Part shown: positions 51,740-60,627 of the stretch, one piece after another
Position numbering within the stretch: position 1 is the first letter of the stretch
Layout of the letters: each line of letters begins with the position of its first letter
NCBI RefSeq assembly: GCF_000426545.1
Contig: NZ_AUFO01000009.1
Coordinates: 248,001-312,000 of the forward strand
Direction: 5' to 3'
Source: Paenibacillus massiliensis subsp. panacisoli DSM 21345
GTDB lineage: Bacteria > Bacillota > Bacilli > Paenibacillales > Paenibacillaceae
Length of the DNA: 64,000 bases
Made by a program: the position numbers and the translations under genes
The notes under the pieces: generated by a model
Databases searched by the model: none
What the model was told of the DNA's origin: nothing
The model's input: the letters and a program-made list of their open reading frames with translations, nothing else

Positions 51740-51910
51740 AAGCTCCCCCATCCTTCGCCGCCCCCTTTCTGTATATGATGTAGGCTTTGGAATTTGAAGG
51801 TCATGATTATAGCGCCGGATACATAAGCACAGCCCCTACCAGTTCTACCAGTCTCCTGCCGGCCCTAGAACCTGTTGACCCTACGATCTGGCAATCCTTT
51901 TTCCTAGAAT

Positions 51911-52059
51911 ATGAGCATCGTTATGAATCCTAAGTTAGACGGAGCTAGTGCACAAAAAGATTGGATTTGCGCAATAAAAAAAGGAGCACCCGCCGCATGA
52001 ATAACCCACACGAGCAGGCAATTCAGGAATTGAATGATCCTGTAATCTATATGTATTAG
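51911..52059 (+). CDS. Two tiny overlapping frames or remnant of one gene
   Basis: Frame 1 (51911-52000, 29 codons, MSIVMNPKLDGASAQKDWIC...) ends in ATGA, where frame 2 (51997-52059, 20 codons, MNNPHEQAIQELNDPVIYMY) begins. Frame 2 has AAAGGAG ten bases upstream. Either they are coupled small genes, or a single frameshift has broken a longer protein (the joint reads DWICAIKKGAPAA / MNNPHEQAIQELNDPV). There is no hydrophobic segment. The rest of 51752-52117 shows no gene. Confidence 0.3.
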
Positions 52060-52117
52060 TTGCACTCTCTTCATTAAAAGGACTGTTAGAACACGCCCGT
52101 TCGCTGTTATACCGTTC

Positions 52118-52600
52118 TTATGCTTTGGGGAGCATGTTACGCAGACGCTTCTCACGGTAGCTCTGGAAGGCATGCTTGAGCATCCCTAATAGGATTAGTA
52201 CCACGCCTATGTTGATCGCCACATCGGCCAGATTGAGAATCCCGCGCCCGGATGGAAATACGAGAAAGTCAGTAACCTTGGCGAACATAAAACGATCAAT
52301 CGCATTGCCCAAGGCTCCGCCGACCATGAAGCCTGCTCCTGACTCCATAAGGAAGCCGCGAATCTCTCCTTTTCGCCTGTAATAGAGCACACCACCAATG
52401 AACAGCACAGCAATCACTCCGAAGAGACGTGCGTAGCCTTGGAGCAAGCCACCTGCCATCCCGCTATTCTCGTAATGATGGAGCTGCATACCCGAATCGC
52501 CAAGCGGTATGACCTGACCGACCTCCATATACAGCCGCACGGCTATTTTTGTCCCCTGATCAACCAGAGTGACTAGGAGCGCTATGATATAAAACAGCAT
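52118..52600 (-). CDS. lspA: Signal peptidase II
   Basis: 160-residue four-helix membrane aspartic protease that removes lipoprotein signal peptides. The catalytic Asp residues are in GGALGNAIDRF (D102) and ILNLADVAINIG (D126). The usual N-T-G-A-A-F loop reads ENSGMAGG here, an unusual variant near residues 44-51. AGGAGG precedes the ATG. It is not followed by the pseudouridine synthase gene that often accompanies the main lspA of Bacillales, so this may be a second copy. Confidence 0.9.
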   Translation of the reverse strand: MLFYIIALLVTLVDQGTKIAVRLYMEVGQVIPLGDSGMQLHHYENSGMAGGLLQGYARLFGVIAVLFIGGVLYYRRKGEIRGFLMESGAGFMVGGALGNAIDRFMFAKVTDFLVFPSGRGILNLADVAINIGVVLILLGMLKHAFQSYREKRLRNMLPKA

Positions 52601-52721
52601 CTGTTGTTCCTCCTGCCTGTAGCAATCTATTCCGCTGTACGCCTATCTGGACAGACGGTAACGCTTCCTAACTAATGTACCATAGCTATAAAGCCGAAAG
52701 CCAAAAGAGGACAGGTCAAAA

Positions 52722-52779
52722 GAAAAACCCAACCCCTCCAGAAGTGCACCCTGAGGCGTATCTCCCGGAATCGGTTGGG
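52722..52779 (-). terminator. Terminator after nucleoside hydrolase
   Basis: On the minus strand CCCAACC / GGTTGGG enclose a 38-nt loop and are followed by TTTTTCTTTTG. It is a few bases beyond the stop at 52786. The long loop contains smaller dyads. Confidence 0.65.
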
Positions 52780-52785
52780 CTCTTG

Positions 52786-53742
52786 TTATTTTATAGCCGT
52801 GAGAACATCCAGCAGCATGGATTTGAATTTCGGTCGGTCGATCGCCTCGCAGACGCGCACGTTAGGTTCTTTGCCAAAACGTCCATTAATGTCCACGACA
52901 CTATAGCCGCGCGTCAGCTCGCCTGCAGCCTCTACATCCACGTAGTAATGACCTGACTTGGTCATAGCGGACTCGTCTGCAGCTACAGCCATCAGCAGTG
53001 TGTCGGGATGCGTCGTTCCATTCAGCTTGTGCACGGATTTGTTGAACTGCATAACCACTTTGTTGATCGCTATGAAGAATTCACTACCCGCACTGCCAAG
53101 CGCCGCAATCTCGGCATGATCATCATCGTCCATGACGGAATACTGCGTACACATCTCCCAACCCACCATCGTGATCGGAATGCCAGAATGCAGGACAATC
53201 TTGGCCGCCTCAGGATCTACGTAGAAGTTATACTCTGCAGCCGGGGTAATATTGCCCAGTGCATTGTTCGTACCGCCCATGATGTACAAGTGAGCAATCT
53301 CGGGAATAATGGTAGGGTCCTTCTGGATAGCCGCAGCAATGTTGGTCAGTGGTGCAATAGCCAGCAGTGAGATTTCTCCTGGATGAGCATGGATCTTGTC
53401 GATCATAAAATCTACAGCATGTCCACTCTCTGGACGCTGCACAGCCTTGGGAAAATGTGCCCCGCCCATGCCGTCATCGCCGTGCACATCCTCTACCGTG
53501 CGATGCTGCGCCTTACCATAGGCAAGAAGTGGACGCTCATAGCCCTTGTACACAGGAACCTTGCCACCATGACCGGCAACCTGCACCGTATACAGTGCAT
53601 TCTCAACCTCCTGGTCAAATTGTACATTCCCGCCCGTAATCGTAATGCCCTCTACCTGAAAATAATGCAGTGCCGTCAGAATGGCAATCGTATCATCGCC
53701 AGCGGTGTCCGTGTCAATAATGACTTTACGTTGGTCTGCCAT
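52786..53742 (-). CDS. Nucleoside hydrolase (IunH-type)
   Basis: 318-residue N-ribohydrolase that releases base and ribose from nucleosides. The calcium-binding cluster VIIDTDTAGDDTIAIL (residues 8-23), the GGNV loop, the IAPLTNIAAAI motif with the metal-binding Thr, and EYNFYVDPEAA with the ribose-binding Asn/Asp are all present. GAGGAGG precedes the ATG. It is single-gene with its own terminator. Base preference (purine, pyrimidine or inosine-uridine) cannot be decided by eye. Confidence 0.92.
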   Translation of the reverse strand: MADQRKVIIDTDTAGDDTIAILTALHYFQVEGITITGGNVQFDQEVENALYTVQVAGHGGKVPVYKGYERPLLAYGKAQHRTVEDVHGDDGMGGAHFPKAVQRPESGHAVDFMIDKIHAHPGEISLLAIAPLTNIAAAIQKDPTIIPEIAHLYIMGGTNNALGNITPAAEYNFYVDPEAAKIVLHSGIPITMVGWEMCTQYSVMDDDDHAEIAALGSAGSEFFIAINKVVMQFNKSVHKLNGTTHPDTLLMAVAADESAMTKSGHYYVDVEAAGELTRGYSVVDINGRFGKEPNVRVCEAIDRPKFKSMLLDVLTAIK

Positions 53743-53782
53743 ATGTAATCCTCCTCGTTAACTCAAAGCTTTACTTATTGAA

Positions 53783-53827
53783 GCACTTGGAGGTAGGCTT
53801 TGCAAGTCAATTCCTTCCTCCAAGTGC
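53783..53827 (-). terminator. Hairpin downstream of ABC-F gene
   Basis: Perfect 11-bp stem GCACTTGGAGG / CCTCCAAGTGC with a 23-nt loop, about 115 bases beyond the ABC-F stop. Its T tract is weak (TTCAATAAG). Confidence 0.5.
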
Positions 53828-53942
53828 CGTTCTGCCCTGGCAACACTGTTCCAGAGCCCTTAGTTACCTTAACTATATCAAATGTCCGTATAGAGCCGCT
53901 GCAAGCGGGGAGCCCTGGCGCCCGCTGCTAAGCTTGCAGTTC

Positions 53943-56000
53943 TTACAGCTCTACCCAAGCCTCCAGCACCTGATCAAGCTCCTGCTGCAGACGCTCACGC
54001 TCCTCCCACAGCTGCTGAAGACTTTTTCCCTCAGCACTGGCACCTGATGGTCCGCCCGTCTCCGCACCTGAAGCCAACACTTCCAGCTCCGTATCAGCTG
54101 TGTGCAAGGCTTGCTCCAGATCAGCAATCCGCTGCTCCAGCTGCTCACGAGACACGACGGCCTTTGCTGAATCTGCCTTCTTCTCCCTTTTCCCTGTAGC
54201 ATTACTCCTCGCTTTGCTGGATGAAGCACCAGCAGTGGCTACTGATGAAGCGCTGGAGGATGCTTTGGAGGAGGACGCTTTGGATAAGGACGCGCCCGCC
54301 GAGGGTAATCCAGCTCCTGACCTCGACATTAGCGCAGCAGCGTCACTGCTGGTGGCTTCCAGCCGCTGTAGCTCCTGCTTCTTGGCACGGAAGTCGTCAA
54401 AATTACCGAGATAGGACGTAATCTGTCCTTGCTCCAGCTCCCACACACGACCAGCCAGCTTATTGACGAAGTATCGGTCATGAGAAATGGCTAATACAGT
54501 TCCGCCGTAAGACTCCAGCGCTTCCTCCAGAGCCTCGCGGGAATCAATATCCAGATGATTCGTCGGCTCATCCAGCAGCAGCAGATTAGGTTTCTGCATG
54601 ACGAGTAGAGCGAGGCGCAGACGGCTCCATTCTCCGCCAGATAGCGTGCTCACGGAACGAAAGACGTCCGCACCATAGAACATGTATGCAGCCAGAATAT
54701 GGCGTGCTTCCCCCTCCTCTACACCGACCTCTTGCCGGAAGTAGGACAGGACAGTACCGGTTGCCTCCCCACGCGTCTCCTGCTGCGCAAGGTAACCGTA
54801 TTCCACACGAGCCCCCCATGTCACATCGCCCAAATCCGGGGACTCTTCACCAAGCAGGATGCGCAGTAGGGTTGATTTTCCCGATCCATTATCCCCCAGC
54901 AACGCAATCTTCTCACCGAATTCCAGACCACCCTCGACCCCCTGCAGGATCTGCCTACCTCCGTATGCTTTGACGATTCCTTCAAATTGCAGGACTCTCC
55001 GTCCCGAGCGTTCCTGTGGATTCAGCTCGAACTCTGCACTCTGGCGCTCCAGTACAGGGCGTTTGATTCTGTCCATCCGCTCCAGAGCTTTGCGAATCGA
55101 AGCCGCTTTCTTGAAGAATTTCTCATTATCCCCGATGCGCCCCCACTCTTCGAAGCGCTTGATGGCCTCCTTCATCTTCTTGATCTGCTTCTGCTGTTCC
55201 TGATAATCGGCGAACTGGATGAGCAGACGCTCCTCCTTTTCCCTCACATACCCACTATAATTACTTAGATACGTGTGAGCCTCGCCATCCTCCAGCTCCA
55301 ACATTTTACCTGCTACCCTGTCCAGAAAATACCGATCATGCGACACGACAAGGACAGCCCCGGTGTAGCTGCGCAAAAATTGCTCAAGCCATTCAATGCC
55401 CTTCAGATCCAGATGGTTCGTCGGTTCATCCAGCAGCAGCAGATCAGGACGCCCTATGAGCTGGGATGCGAGCACAATTCGTGTCTTCTCCCCGCCAGAC
55501 AAGGAGCTGAATGGCCTATCATACATCGCTACAGGAATACGCAGACCATCCGCCACCGACTGAATATGTGCATCCATCTCATAGCCGCCACCGTGCTCAA
55601 ATTGCTCCTGCATGCTCGCATAGGATTTCAACAGCTGCTCCAGACGTTCAGCATCCTCTGCAATGACGGGATTGGACATGTCTTGCTCCAGTAGCGTCAT
55701 ATTCGCTTTGCATTCCATTAACTGCCGGTATTCGTAGGCCAGCGTCTCATAGACTGTAAGAGCGTCATACTCCACTGGAATCTGCGGTAAATAGCCGACA
55801 CGACTATCCTTCTTGAGAATGAGCTGGCCCGCATCCGGCTTGCCCAATCTGGCAATCAAGCGCAGCAAGGTCGTCTTGCCACTCCCGTTGCGACCGATCA
55901 GACCGACCTTCTCTCCCTCATGAATTTCAAAAGTAACTCCGTTCAATATCAGATTCGCCCCGTGATAGGCGATGAGTTGTTGTCCGCTAACAATATGCAT
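53943..56000 (-). CDS. ABC-F family ATPase (ribosome-associated type)
   Basis: 685 residues with two ATPase cassettes and no membrane domain. Cassette 1: GLIGRNGSGKTTLL (Walker A), FSSLSGGEKTRIVLA (signature), LLLLDEPTNHLD (Walker B). Cassette 2: ALLGDNGSGKSTLL, STLSGGEWSRLRLAL, LLLLDEPTNHLD. The interdomain linker (about 240-325) is charged and helical, as in proteins that enter the ribosomal E site. The C-terminus has a Ser/Ala/Lys-rich stretch (about 555-620) and a coiled coil. AGGGGGA precedes the ATG. Upstream lie a small ORF and terminator, as in antibiotic-induced ABC-F genes. It may be a resistance factor or a housekeeping Uup/YfmR-like protein. Confidence 0.9.
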   Translation of the reverse strand: MHIVSGQQLIAYHGANLILNGVTFEIHEGEKVGLIGRNGSGKTTLLRLIARLGKPDAGQLILKKDSRVGYLPQIPVEYDALTVYETLAYEYRQLMECKANMTLLEQDMSNPVIAEDAERLEQLLKSYASMQEQFEHGGGYEMDAHIQSVADGLRIPVAMYDRPFSSLSGGEKTRIVLASQLIGRPDLLLLDEPTNHLDLKGIEWLEQFLRSYTGAVLVVSHDRYFLDRVAGKMLELEDGEAHTYLSNYSGYVREKEERLLIQFADYQEQQKQIKKMKEAIKRFEEWGRIGDNEKFFKKAASIRKALERMDRIKRPVLERQSAEFELNPQERSGRRVLQFEGIVKAYGGRQILQGVEGGLEFGEKIALLGDNGSGKSTLLRILLGEESPDLGDVTWGARVEYGYLAQQETRGEATGTVLSYFRQEVGVEEGEARHILAAYMFYGADVFRSVSTLSGGEWSRLRLALLVMQKPNLLLLDEPTNHLDIDSREALEEALESYGGTVLAISHDRYFVNKLAGRVWELEQGQITSYLGNFDDFRAKKQELQRLEATSSDAAALMSRSGAGLPSAGASLSKASSSKASSSASSVATAGASSSKARSNATGKREKKADSAKAVVSREQLEQRIADLEQALHTADTELEVLASGAETGGPSGASAEGKSLQQLWEERERLQQELDQVLEAWVEL

Positions 56001-56078
56001 AATAAGGTCCCCCTAAGGCTTGTGTATTAAGCGATAGACCCTACTCTCCGTACCCTTTGCAGCGCAACACAACACGAA

Positions 56079-56111
56079 AAAGAGCCGCAGGAGCTAAGCC
56101 CGCGACTCTTT
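56079..56111 (-). terminator. Terminator between small ORF and ABC-F gene
   Basis: On the minus strand AGAG(T)CGCGGG pairs with CCTGCG(G)CTCT and is followed by TTTTTCGTG. It lies 22 bases after the small ORF stop and 79 bases before the ABC-F start, the position expected of an attenuator. Confidence 0.75.
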
Positions 56112-56132
56112 CACATGGTCCACAGCATTCCA

Positions 56133-56306
56133 TTACAGAATATCTGCGACAGCCGATCGAGTTAAGGTAGGCGTCTTCTCGCGATAGTTCATAACCGTAT
56201 AGTTAAAAATGGACAGACTTCTCCCGTTGTATGGAAAAGCATGAACGATGCCAGCCATAGCCATAGGCAGCTGGCTAATACGGTTATTCGCCATCTCTTG
56301 ATTCAC
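56133..56306 (-). CDS. 57-residue small protein or leader ORF of the ABC-F gene
   Basis: Frame starting at GTG 56306 (MNQEMANNRISQLPMAMAG...) behind a consensus GAAGGAGGTG, ending at 56133 (...TRSAVADIL). An ATG four codons in (56294) is an alternative start. There is no signal peptide; the middle is moderately hydrophobic (PMAMAGIVHAFPYNG). It has its own strong ribosome site and a terminator right behind it. It may be a real small protein or a regulatory leader sensing ribosome stalling for the ABC-F gene. No family is recognised. Confidence 0.55.
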   Translation of the reverse strand: MNQEMANNRISQLPMAMAGIVHAFPYNGRSLSIFNYTVMNYREKTPTLTRSAVADIL

Positions 56307-56565
56307 CTACCTCACCTCCTTCTTCATAATTACTGTTCAATATAACACATTTTCTATACCCGAACAATCTAATATTCTGCCACACCGCAGCAACATCAAA
56401 AACAAGGCTCAACATCTGTCCTTCGCAAGCACTGCTACGGGCTTGGAGGGTCTTACAATCGCTGTTAAAGCCCGATTATTTGACTGAATTATAATGATCA
56501 TTGTAGAAATCAAGCTCTACGGGTGAGCACTCCAGTTTCTCTCGCTGAAGAGCCTACGGATGAAT

Positions 56566-57300
56566 CTAAGTTTGCCTGCCCCGCCACTCCTGCTGTCGAA
56601 TACGTGACAATGCCCTAGCGGCTGCAGACTTGCCGTTATGCGTCCCCTGCTTCGCCACTACTTCAAGCTTCTCCTTGGCCGGTTCATAACGATGATGACC
56701 CAGTACATCACATGCTCGCTCCTGCACATACATATCCTCATCGTCCAAATACGGAAGCAACGAATCCAATCGGGAGATCGGAGTCAGAGCCATGACAGAG
56801 TGGAGTAGCATACACCGCTCCTCCTCATCTGTCTCTTCCCGCTCAATCTGCAGGAGTAGCCCGCTCAGGCACTGAATATCCTCCACTTCCTCTTGTTGGC
56901 TCAGCTCTTGGCCCGTGGGATAATCCTTGGTCAATTCTTCCCAATCCTGTTCGGGATACTGCTGAACGGCAGTAAGAAAGGTCTCCACACTGCGAAAGCC
57001 TGGTGATAGATCTGTCTCTTCATGACTAATATGGCACACCTTGCCCCGCAAAATCCTACTCGCATAGACTCCTATGTAATCAGAATGATCGTTCGTCCAT
57101 AGCGGGAGCAGCTCTTCAAAGCCCGTCATCCCCTGTAGAACGGATATCATCTCCGTTATCTCTTCAGTGCTTAAGGGACGAAGCCGCGATCCCTCGGTAT
57201 ACAGGCCTTTTTGGGCCCACTCCTGATCGACTATTCCTGCCACTTTCGTAACATCTACTTCTACTATACTGCCATCCTTCAGGACGTCCATGAGGCTCAC
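56566..57300 (-). CDS. SUKH-like protein with HEAT-type repeats
   Basis: 244 residues. The N-terminal 120 residues resemble SMI1/KNR4 (SUKH) proteins: TEEITEMISVLQGMTGFEELLPLWTNDHSDYIGVYA, then GKVCHISHEETDLSPGFRSVETFL. The C-terminal 90 are helical with a HEAT-like unit (LPYLDDEDMYVQERACDVLGHHRYEPAKEKLEVVAKQGTHNGKSAAARALSRI). SUKH proteins are often immunity proteins against contact-dependent toxins; no toxin gene is adjacent. The start is GTG with AAGGAGGGGGG. The function is uncertain. Confidence 0.65.
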   Translation of the reverse strand: MSLMDVLKDGSIVEVDVTKVAGIVDQEWAQKGLYTEGSRLRPLSTEEITEMISVLQGMTGFEELLPLWTNDHSDYIGVYASRILRGKVCHISHEETDLSPGFRSVETFLTAVQQYPEQDWEELTKDYPTGQELSQQEEVEDIQCLSGLLLQIEREETDEEERCMLLHSVMALTPISRLDSLLPYLDDEDMYVQERACDVLGHHRYEPAKEKLEVVAKQGTHNGKSAAARALSRIRQQEWRGRQT

Positions 57301-57435
57301 TTGTCATCCCCCCTCCTTGATTCCAATCATATCCGTGTCAGGCTTGTTATCCGCACCAGACGCTCGTGCTTCTTCTACAGCACCTTATCCTTCAACCGCA
57401 GCCCCTCCTGCCATGCATATTCTCAGTCGTTCGCC

Positions 57436-57491
57436 GAAAAAAATAATGGAGCTACCCCAAAACCGGTTGTCACCGTTCAAGGCTGCTCCAT
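57436..57491 (-). terminator. Terminator of the mannoside operon
   Basis: On the minus strand ATGGAGCAGCC / GGGGTAGCTCCAT enclose the loop and are followed by TATTTTTTT. It is 200 bases beyond the esterase stop. The remainder of 57301-57692 shows no gene; a short AGTAGCACCT direct repeat lies near 57662. Confidence 0.7.
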
Positions 57492-57692
57492 GAGTGTAAT
57501 CCAATAATTAAGTAATATAAGCTCAGCAGAACAGACTTGGGAATCACCTGTAGCCCTACCTTCTTCTGAGCGGAGGAGCATGCCTCCAATGCCATATGCC
57601 CCATTGTATCATAATGACAGAGCTACGAGCTTAGGTCTGACTTACTTCATCCTTCATCAACAGTAGCACCTAGTAGCACCTACTGCTTGAAC

Positions 57693-58658
57693 CTACTGTC
57701 TCAAAAGAAACTCCAGCACACGGTCCGACAGGTAGGGCAGATGCTCATGACCATATTCATGATACACCAGTAGCTCCTTCTCCCCTTGAATACGATTGTA
57801 GACGGCAAATTGTGTGGAGGGTGGACAGATTGTATCTACCAGCCCCGTTACGAACAGAACTCGCCCCTTGATTCGACTCGCTAGATGCTGAATATCAATG
57901 TAGCCTAGCTTGTTGAATACGGCTTCCTCCCGCTCATGATGAGGATCGAAGAACCGGAAATAATAGACCAACTCCTCGTAGGCTGAGGTAGTAGGCTCCA
58001 ATGACCAAGCACGCCTGTAATCAGCCAGGAAAGGATACACAGGCACCGCTGCCTTCACCCTTGGTTCAAGCGCCGCACAGGCTGTGGCCAGAGCACCTCC
58101 CTGCGAGCAACCATAGGCTCCGATCCGATCCGGATCTACCCCCGGCATGCTCATCAGAATGCGAACGATCTGCACCGTGTCCAGAAATACGTTGCGGTAA
58201 TACAGTCGATCCGGGTCTGGATCATCGATCCCCCGAATAATATGACCCCGGACCGTCGAGCCCTTCACCATCAGGTTATCCTCGGATAACCCGCCTTGTC
58301 CCCGACAATCCAGCGCCAGCACCGTTATGCCATGCGCAGCATAAGAGACCTTATCGAACCAATCCCCACTGTCACAGGCATATCCGTGGAACATCGCCAG
58401 GGCTGGCCCTGCTGCGTCCTCGCTGACGCTTTTGGGACGTACAAGCTTTGCATGGACTCTCGCTCCTCCTACACCTGTGAAGTACAGATGATAGCAATCC
58501 GCCAGCGGAGAAGAGAATGCGGCCGGAACGAGCTCATACTCCATGGATTGCTGCTCCAGCTCATGCAAGGCCCGCTCCCAATAGTCATCAAAGTCAGCTG
58601 GCCGTGGGCTGCTGCCCATATACTGCTTCAATTCCTCAAGCGGCAAATCAGTGTGCAT
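57693..58658 (-). CDS. Acetyl xylan esterase / cephalosporin-C deacetylase, CE7
   Basis: 321-residue alpha/beta hydrolase removing acetyl groups from acetylated oligosaccharides in the cytoplasm (no signal peptide). The CE7 hallmarks are RGQGG (residues 119-123), the nucleophile Ser185 in GCSQGG, Asp275 in GLVDTICPPST and His304 in YGHEH. It is the last gene of the mannoside operon, 52 bases after GH130, so acetylated mannooligosaccharides are the probable substrate. The known CE7 range also includes xylooligosaccharides and cephalosporin C. Confidence 0.92.
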   Translation of the reverse strand: MHTDLPLEELKQYMGSSPRPADFDDYWERALHELEQQSMEYELVPAAFSSPLADCYHLYFTGVGGARVHAKLVRPKSVSEDAAGPALAMFHGYACDSGDWFDKVSYAAHGITVLALDCRGQGGLSEDNLMVKGSTVRGHIIRGIDDPDPDRLYYRNVFLDTVQIVRILMSMPGVDPDRIGAYGCSQGGALATACAALEPRVKAAVPVYPFLADYRRAWSLEPTTSAYEELVYYFRFFDPHHEREEAVFNKLGYIDIQHLASRIKGRVLFVTGLVDTICPPSTQFAVYNRIQGEKELLVYHEYGHEHLPYLSDRVLEFLLRQ

Positions 58659-58709
58659 ATTGCATTACTCCCCTCTCAGTCATGCTACATTACACCCCTA
58701 TTAACTACG

Positions 58710-59744
58710 CTACATTCTGCCCAGCTCATGATCGTCCGAGACGACCTCATCCGTAGCCTTCACATACTCAACGATATCGGAGACAGTTGTGTAGGCCACG
58801 CCGACATAGGTGTCAGCCGCTCCATAATAGATGGCGATTCGGCCTGTCTTGGCATCGTGTAGTGTCGCACAGGGGAAGACCACATTATCCACGAAGCCCC
58901 GCTCCTCATACCACTCCTCAGGCGTAAGCACGTAATTGGCTGAGCGGTATTTGACCCGGGAGGGCTCATCGTGATCCAGAATGACAGCTCCCATGCTGTA
59001 CACGAAGCCATTGCAGGTACCCGTGACTCCATGATAGAACATGAGCCAGCCCTCCGACGTCTCGATCGGTGCAGGACCACCACCAATTTTGACCGCTTGC
59101 CACCAGCCCTGCCCTCCTTTGCTCATGACATGCCGATGCTTGCCCCAGTAGACGAGATCCGGGCTTTCGCTAAGGAAGACATCTCCGAACGGCGTATGTC
59201 CGCTATCACTTGGACGGGACAGCATAACATAGTTGCCGTTGATCTTCTTCGGGAATAGCACGCCATTGCGGTTGAAAGGCAGAAACGGATTCTCCAGCCG
59301 AACAAAGCTGTTAAAGTCATCCGTACGCGCCAGTCCAATCGCAGCTCCATAGAAATCCGTGCACCAGATAATATAGTACGAATCCTCCACCTTCACGAGC
59401 CGTGGATCGTAGGCATAATTCGGCTGATAGGGGCGTCCATCCTCGTCCACGAACTCAATGCGCTCTTCATTAATACTCCAGTTCAGACCATCATCGCTCC
59501 ACCCCAAATGGAGATGCGGACGTCCGTTCACCGTCTCTGCGCGAAAGACACCTACAAATCGCCCTTCGTATGCCATAACAGCACTGTTGAATATACGGGC
59601 GATGCCGGGCGCTGGATTGCGCTTAATTACGGGATTATCCCGGTGCCTCCATACCGGACCTGGATATGACTCGGGTCTGTCCTGCCATGGCATGTGGGGC
59701 AACGCCTCCCCTAGAATATGGACCGTCTTGCTCTGGTTAATCAT
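58710..59744 (-). CDS. Beta-mannoside phosphorylase, glycoside hydrolase family 130
   Basis: 344-residue five-bladed beta-propeller enzyme that uses phosphate to split beta-1,4-mannosides, giving alpha-mannose-1-phosphate. The family marks are NPVIKRNPAPGIARIFNSAV, the proposed proton-donor Asp113 in NYAYDPRLVKVEDSYYIIW, the phosphate-side SRPSDSGHTPFGD and KIGGGPAPIETSEGWLMFYHGV. The companion epimerase would supply mannosyl-glucose, the favoured substrate of one GH130 subgroup, though mannooligosaccharide phosphorylase is equally possible. No signal peptide; it acts after uptake. Confidence 0.92.
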   Translation of the reverse strand: MINQSKTVHILGEALPHMPWQDRPESYPGPVWRHRDNPVIKRNPAPGIARIFNSAVMAYEGRFVGVFRAETVNGRPHLHLGWSDDGLNWSINEERIEFVDEDGRPYQPNYAYDPRLVKVEDSYYIIWCTDFYGAAIGLARTDDFNSFVRLENPFLPFNRNGVLFPKKINGNYVMLSRPSDSGHTPFGDVFLSESPDLVYWGKHRHVMSKGGQGWWQAVKIGGGPAPIETSEGWLMFYHGVTGTCNGFVYSMGAVILDHDEPSRVKYRSANYVLTPEEWYEERGFVDNVVFPCATLHDAKTGRIAIYYGAADTYVGVAYTTVSDIVEYVKATDEVVSDDHELGRM

Positions 59745-59791
59745 GTATTATCTACTCCTTTCCATTCCTAAGTTGAACTTACATAGCTTCA

Positions 59792-60625
59792 TCACTTCAC
59801 AGAGCCCTGCGAGAATCCGTTGTAGATGTATTTTTGCAGCGCGAGGAAGGCAATCAATGTCGGTATGATGGCGATAATAACGCCTGCGCTTATGACCTCC
59901 CATTGTGAGCCGTACGGGCCCTTGAACTTGAACAAGGCGGTGGAGATCACCTGTAGATCCGATCCCGGCATATACAGGAATGGCGTATAGAAATCATTGT
60001 AAATATTGACTCCCTTGACGATAATGACCGTTACGATGGCAGGCTTCAGTAGCGGCAGAATAATCTTCCAATAAATCGTGAAGTAGGAGGCGCCATCGAG
60101 CATTGCCGATTCATCCAGTGCGACCGCTATGGAGTCCAGGAATTGCAGAAAAATATAGACAGCGATAATGTCTGTCCCTAAGTACAGGAGAATCGCAGCC
60201 CAGTGCGTATTGAACAGGCCCAGACCCTTGATGATCTGGAAGGTAGCAACCTGTGTGGTGACGCCCGGAATGAGCGTGGCCAGCAGGAAGGCGCCTACGA
60301 GCACCTTACTGCCACGAAATTTGAACCGGTTCAGCACATAGGCAATCATCGAACCGGTCAGGGTAGCTCCCAGAATCGAGATCAGCAGAATGAACGTCGT
60401 ATTGATGAAGCCTGTCATCATGTTTCCTTCCAGAAAGGCCTGACTGTAATTGCTCAGGTTCAGCCAATTCGACGGAGGTGTCAGCAATCCTGTGGATGCG
60501 TACTCCTCCTTGGTCTTGAGCGACGCAAAGAACACAACGAGGATCGGCAGAATCGCTACAAAAACGCCCAGCAGCAATGAAGTATATTTGAGCACAGCCC
60601 CAAGCCCGTATTTCAGCTTATGCAT
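59792..60625 (-). CDS. ABC sugar permease, MalG type
   Basis: 277-residue permease with six membrane helices. The EAA-type loop that contacts the ATPase is SAMLDGASYFTIYWKIILPLLKPAIVTV. It starts two bases after the MalF-type permease gene, with GGAGGG before the ATG. It pairs with that permease and the binding protein to import beta-mannosides. No ATPase gene is in the operon, so a shared MsmX-type ATPase is probably used, as is usual in Bacillales. Confidence 0.94.
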   Translation of the reverse strand: MHKLKYGLGAVLKYTSLLLGVFVAILPILVVFFASLKTKEEYASTGLLTPPSNWLNLSNYSQAFLEGNMMTGFINTTFILLISILGATLTGSMIAYVLNRFKFRGSKVLVGAFLLATLIPGVTTQVATFQIIKGLGLFNTHWAAILLYLGTDIIAVYIFLQFLDSIAVALDESAMLDGASYFTIYWKIILPLLKPAIVTVIIVKGVNIYNDFYTPFLYMPGSDLQVISTALFKFKGPYGSQWEVISAGVIIAIIPTLIAFLALQKYIYNGFSQGSVK

Positions 60626-60627
60626 CT

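Noticed and set aside
53880-53942. GCAAGC...GCTTGC dyad after the ABC-F gene as the main terminator
   Set aside because: The stem is interrupted and no T tract follows; the hairpin at 53783-53827 is a better but still weak candidate.
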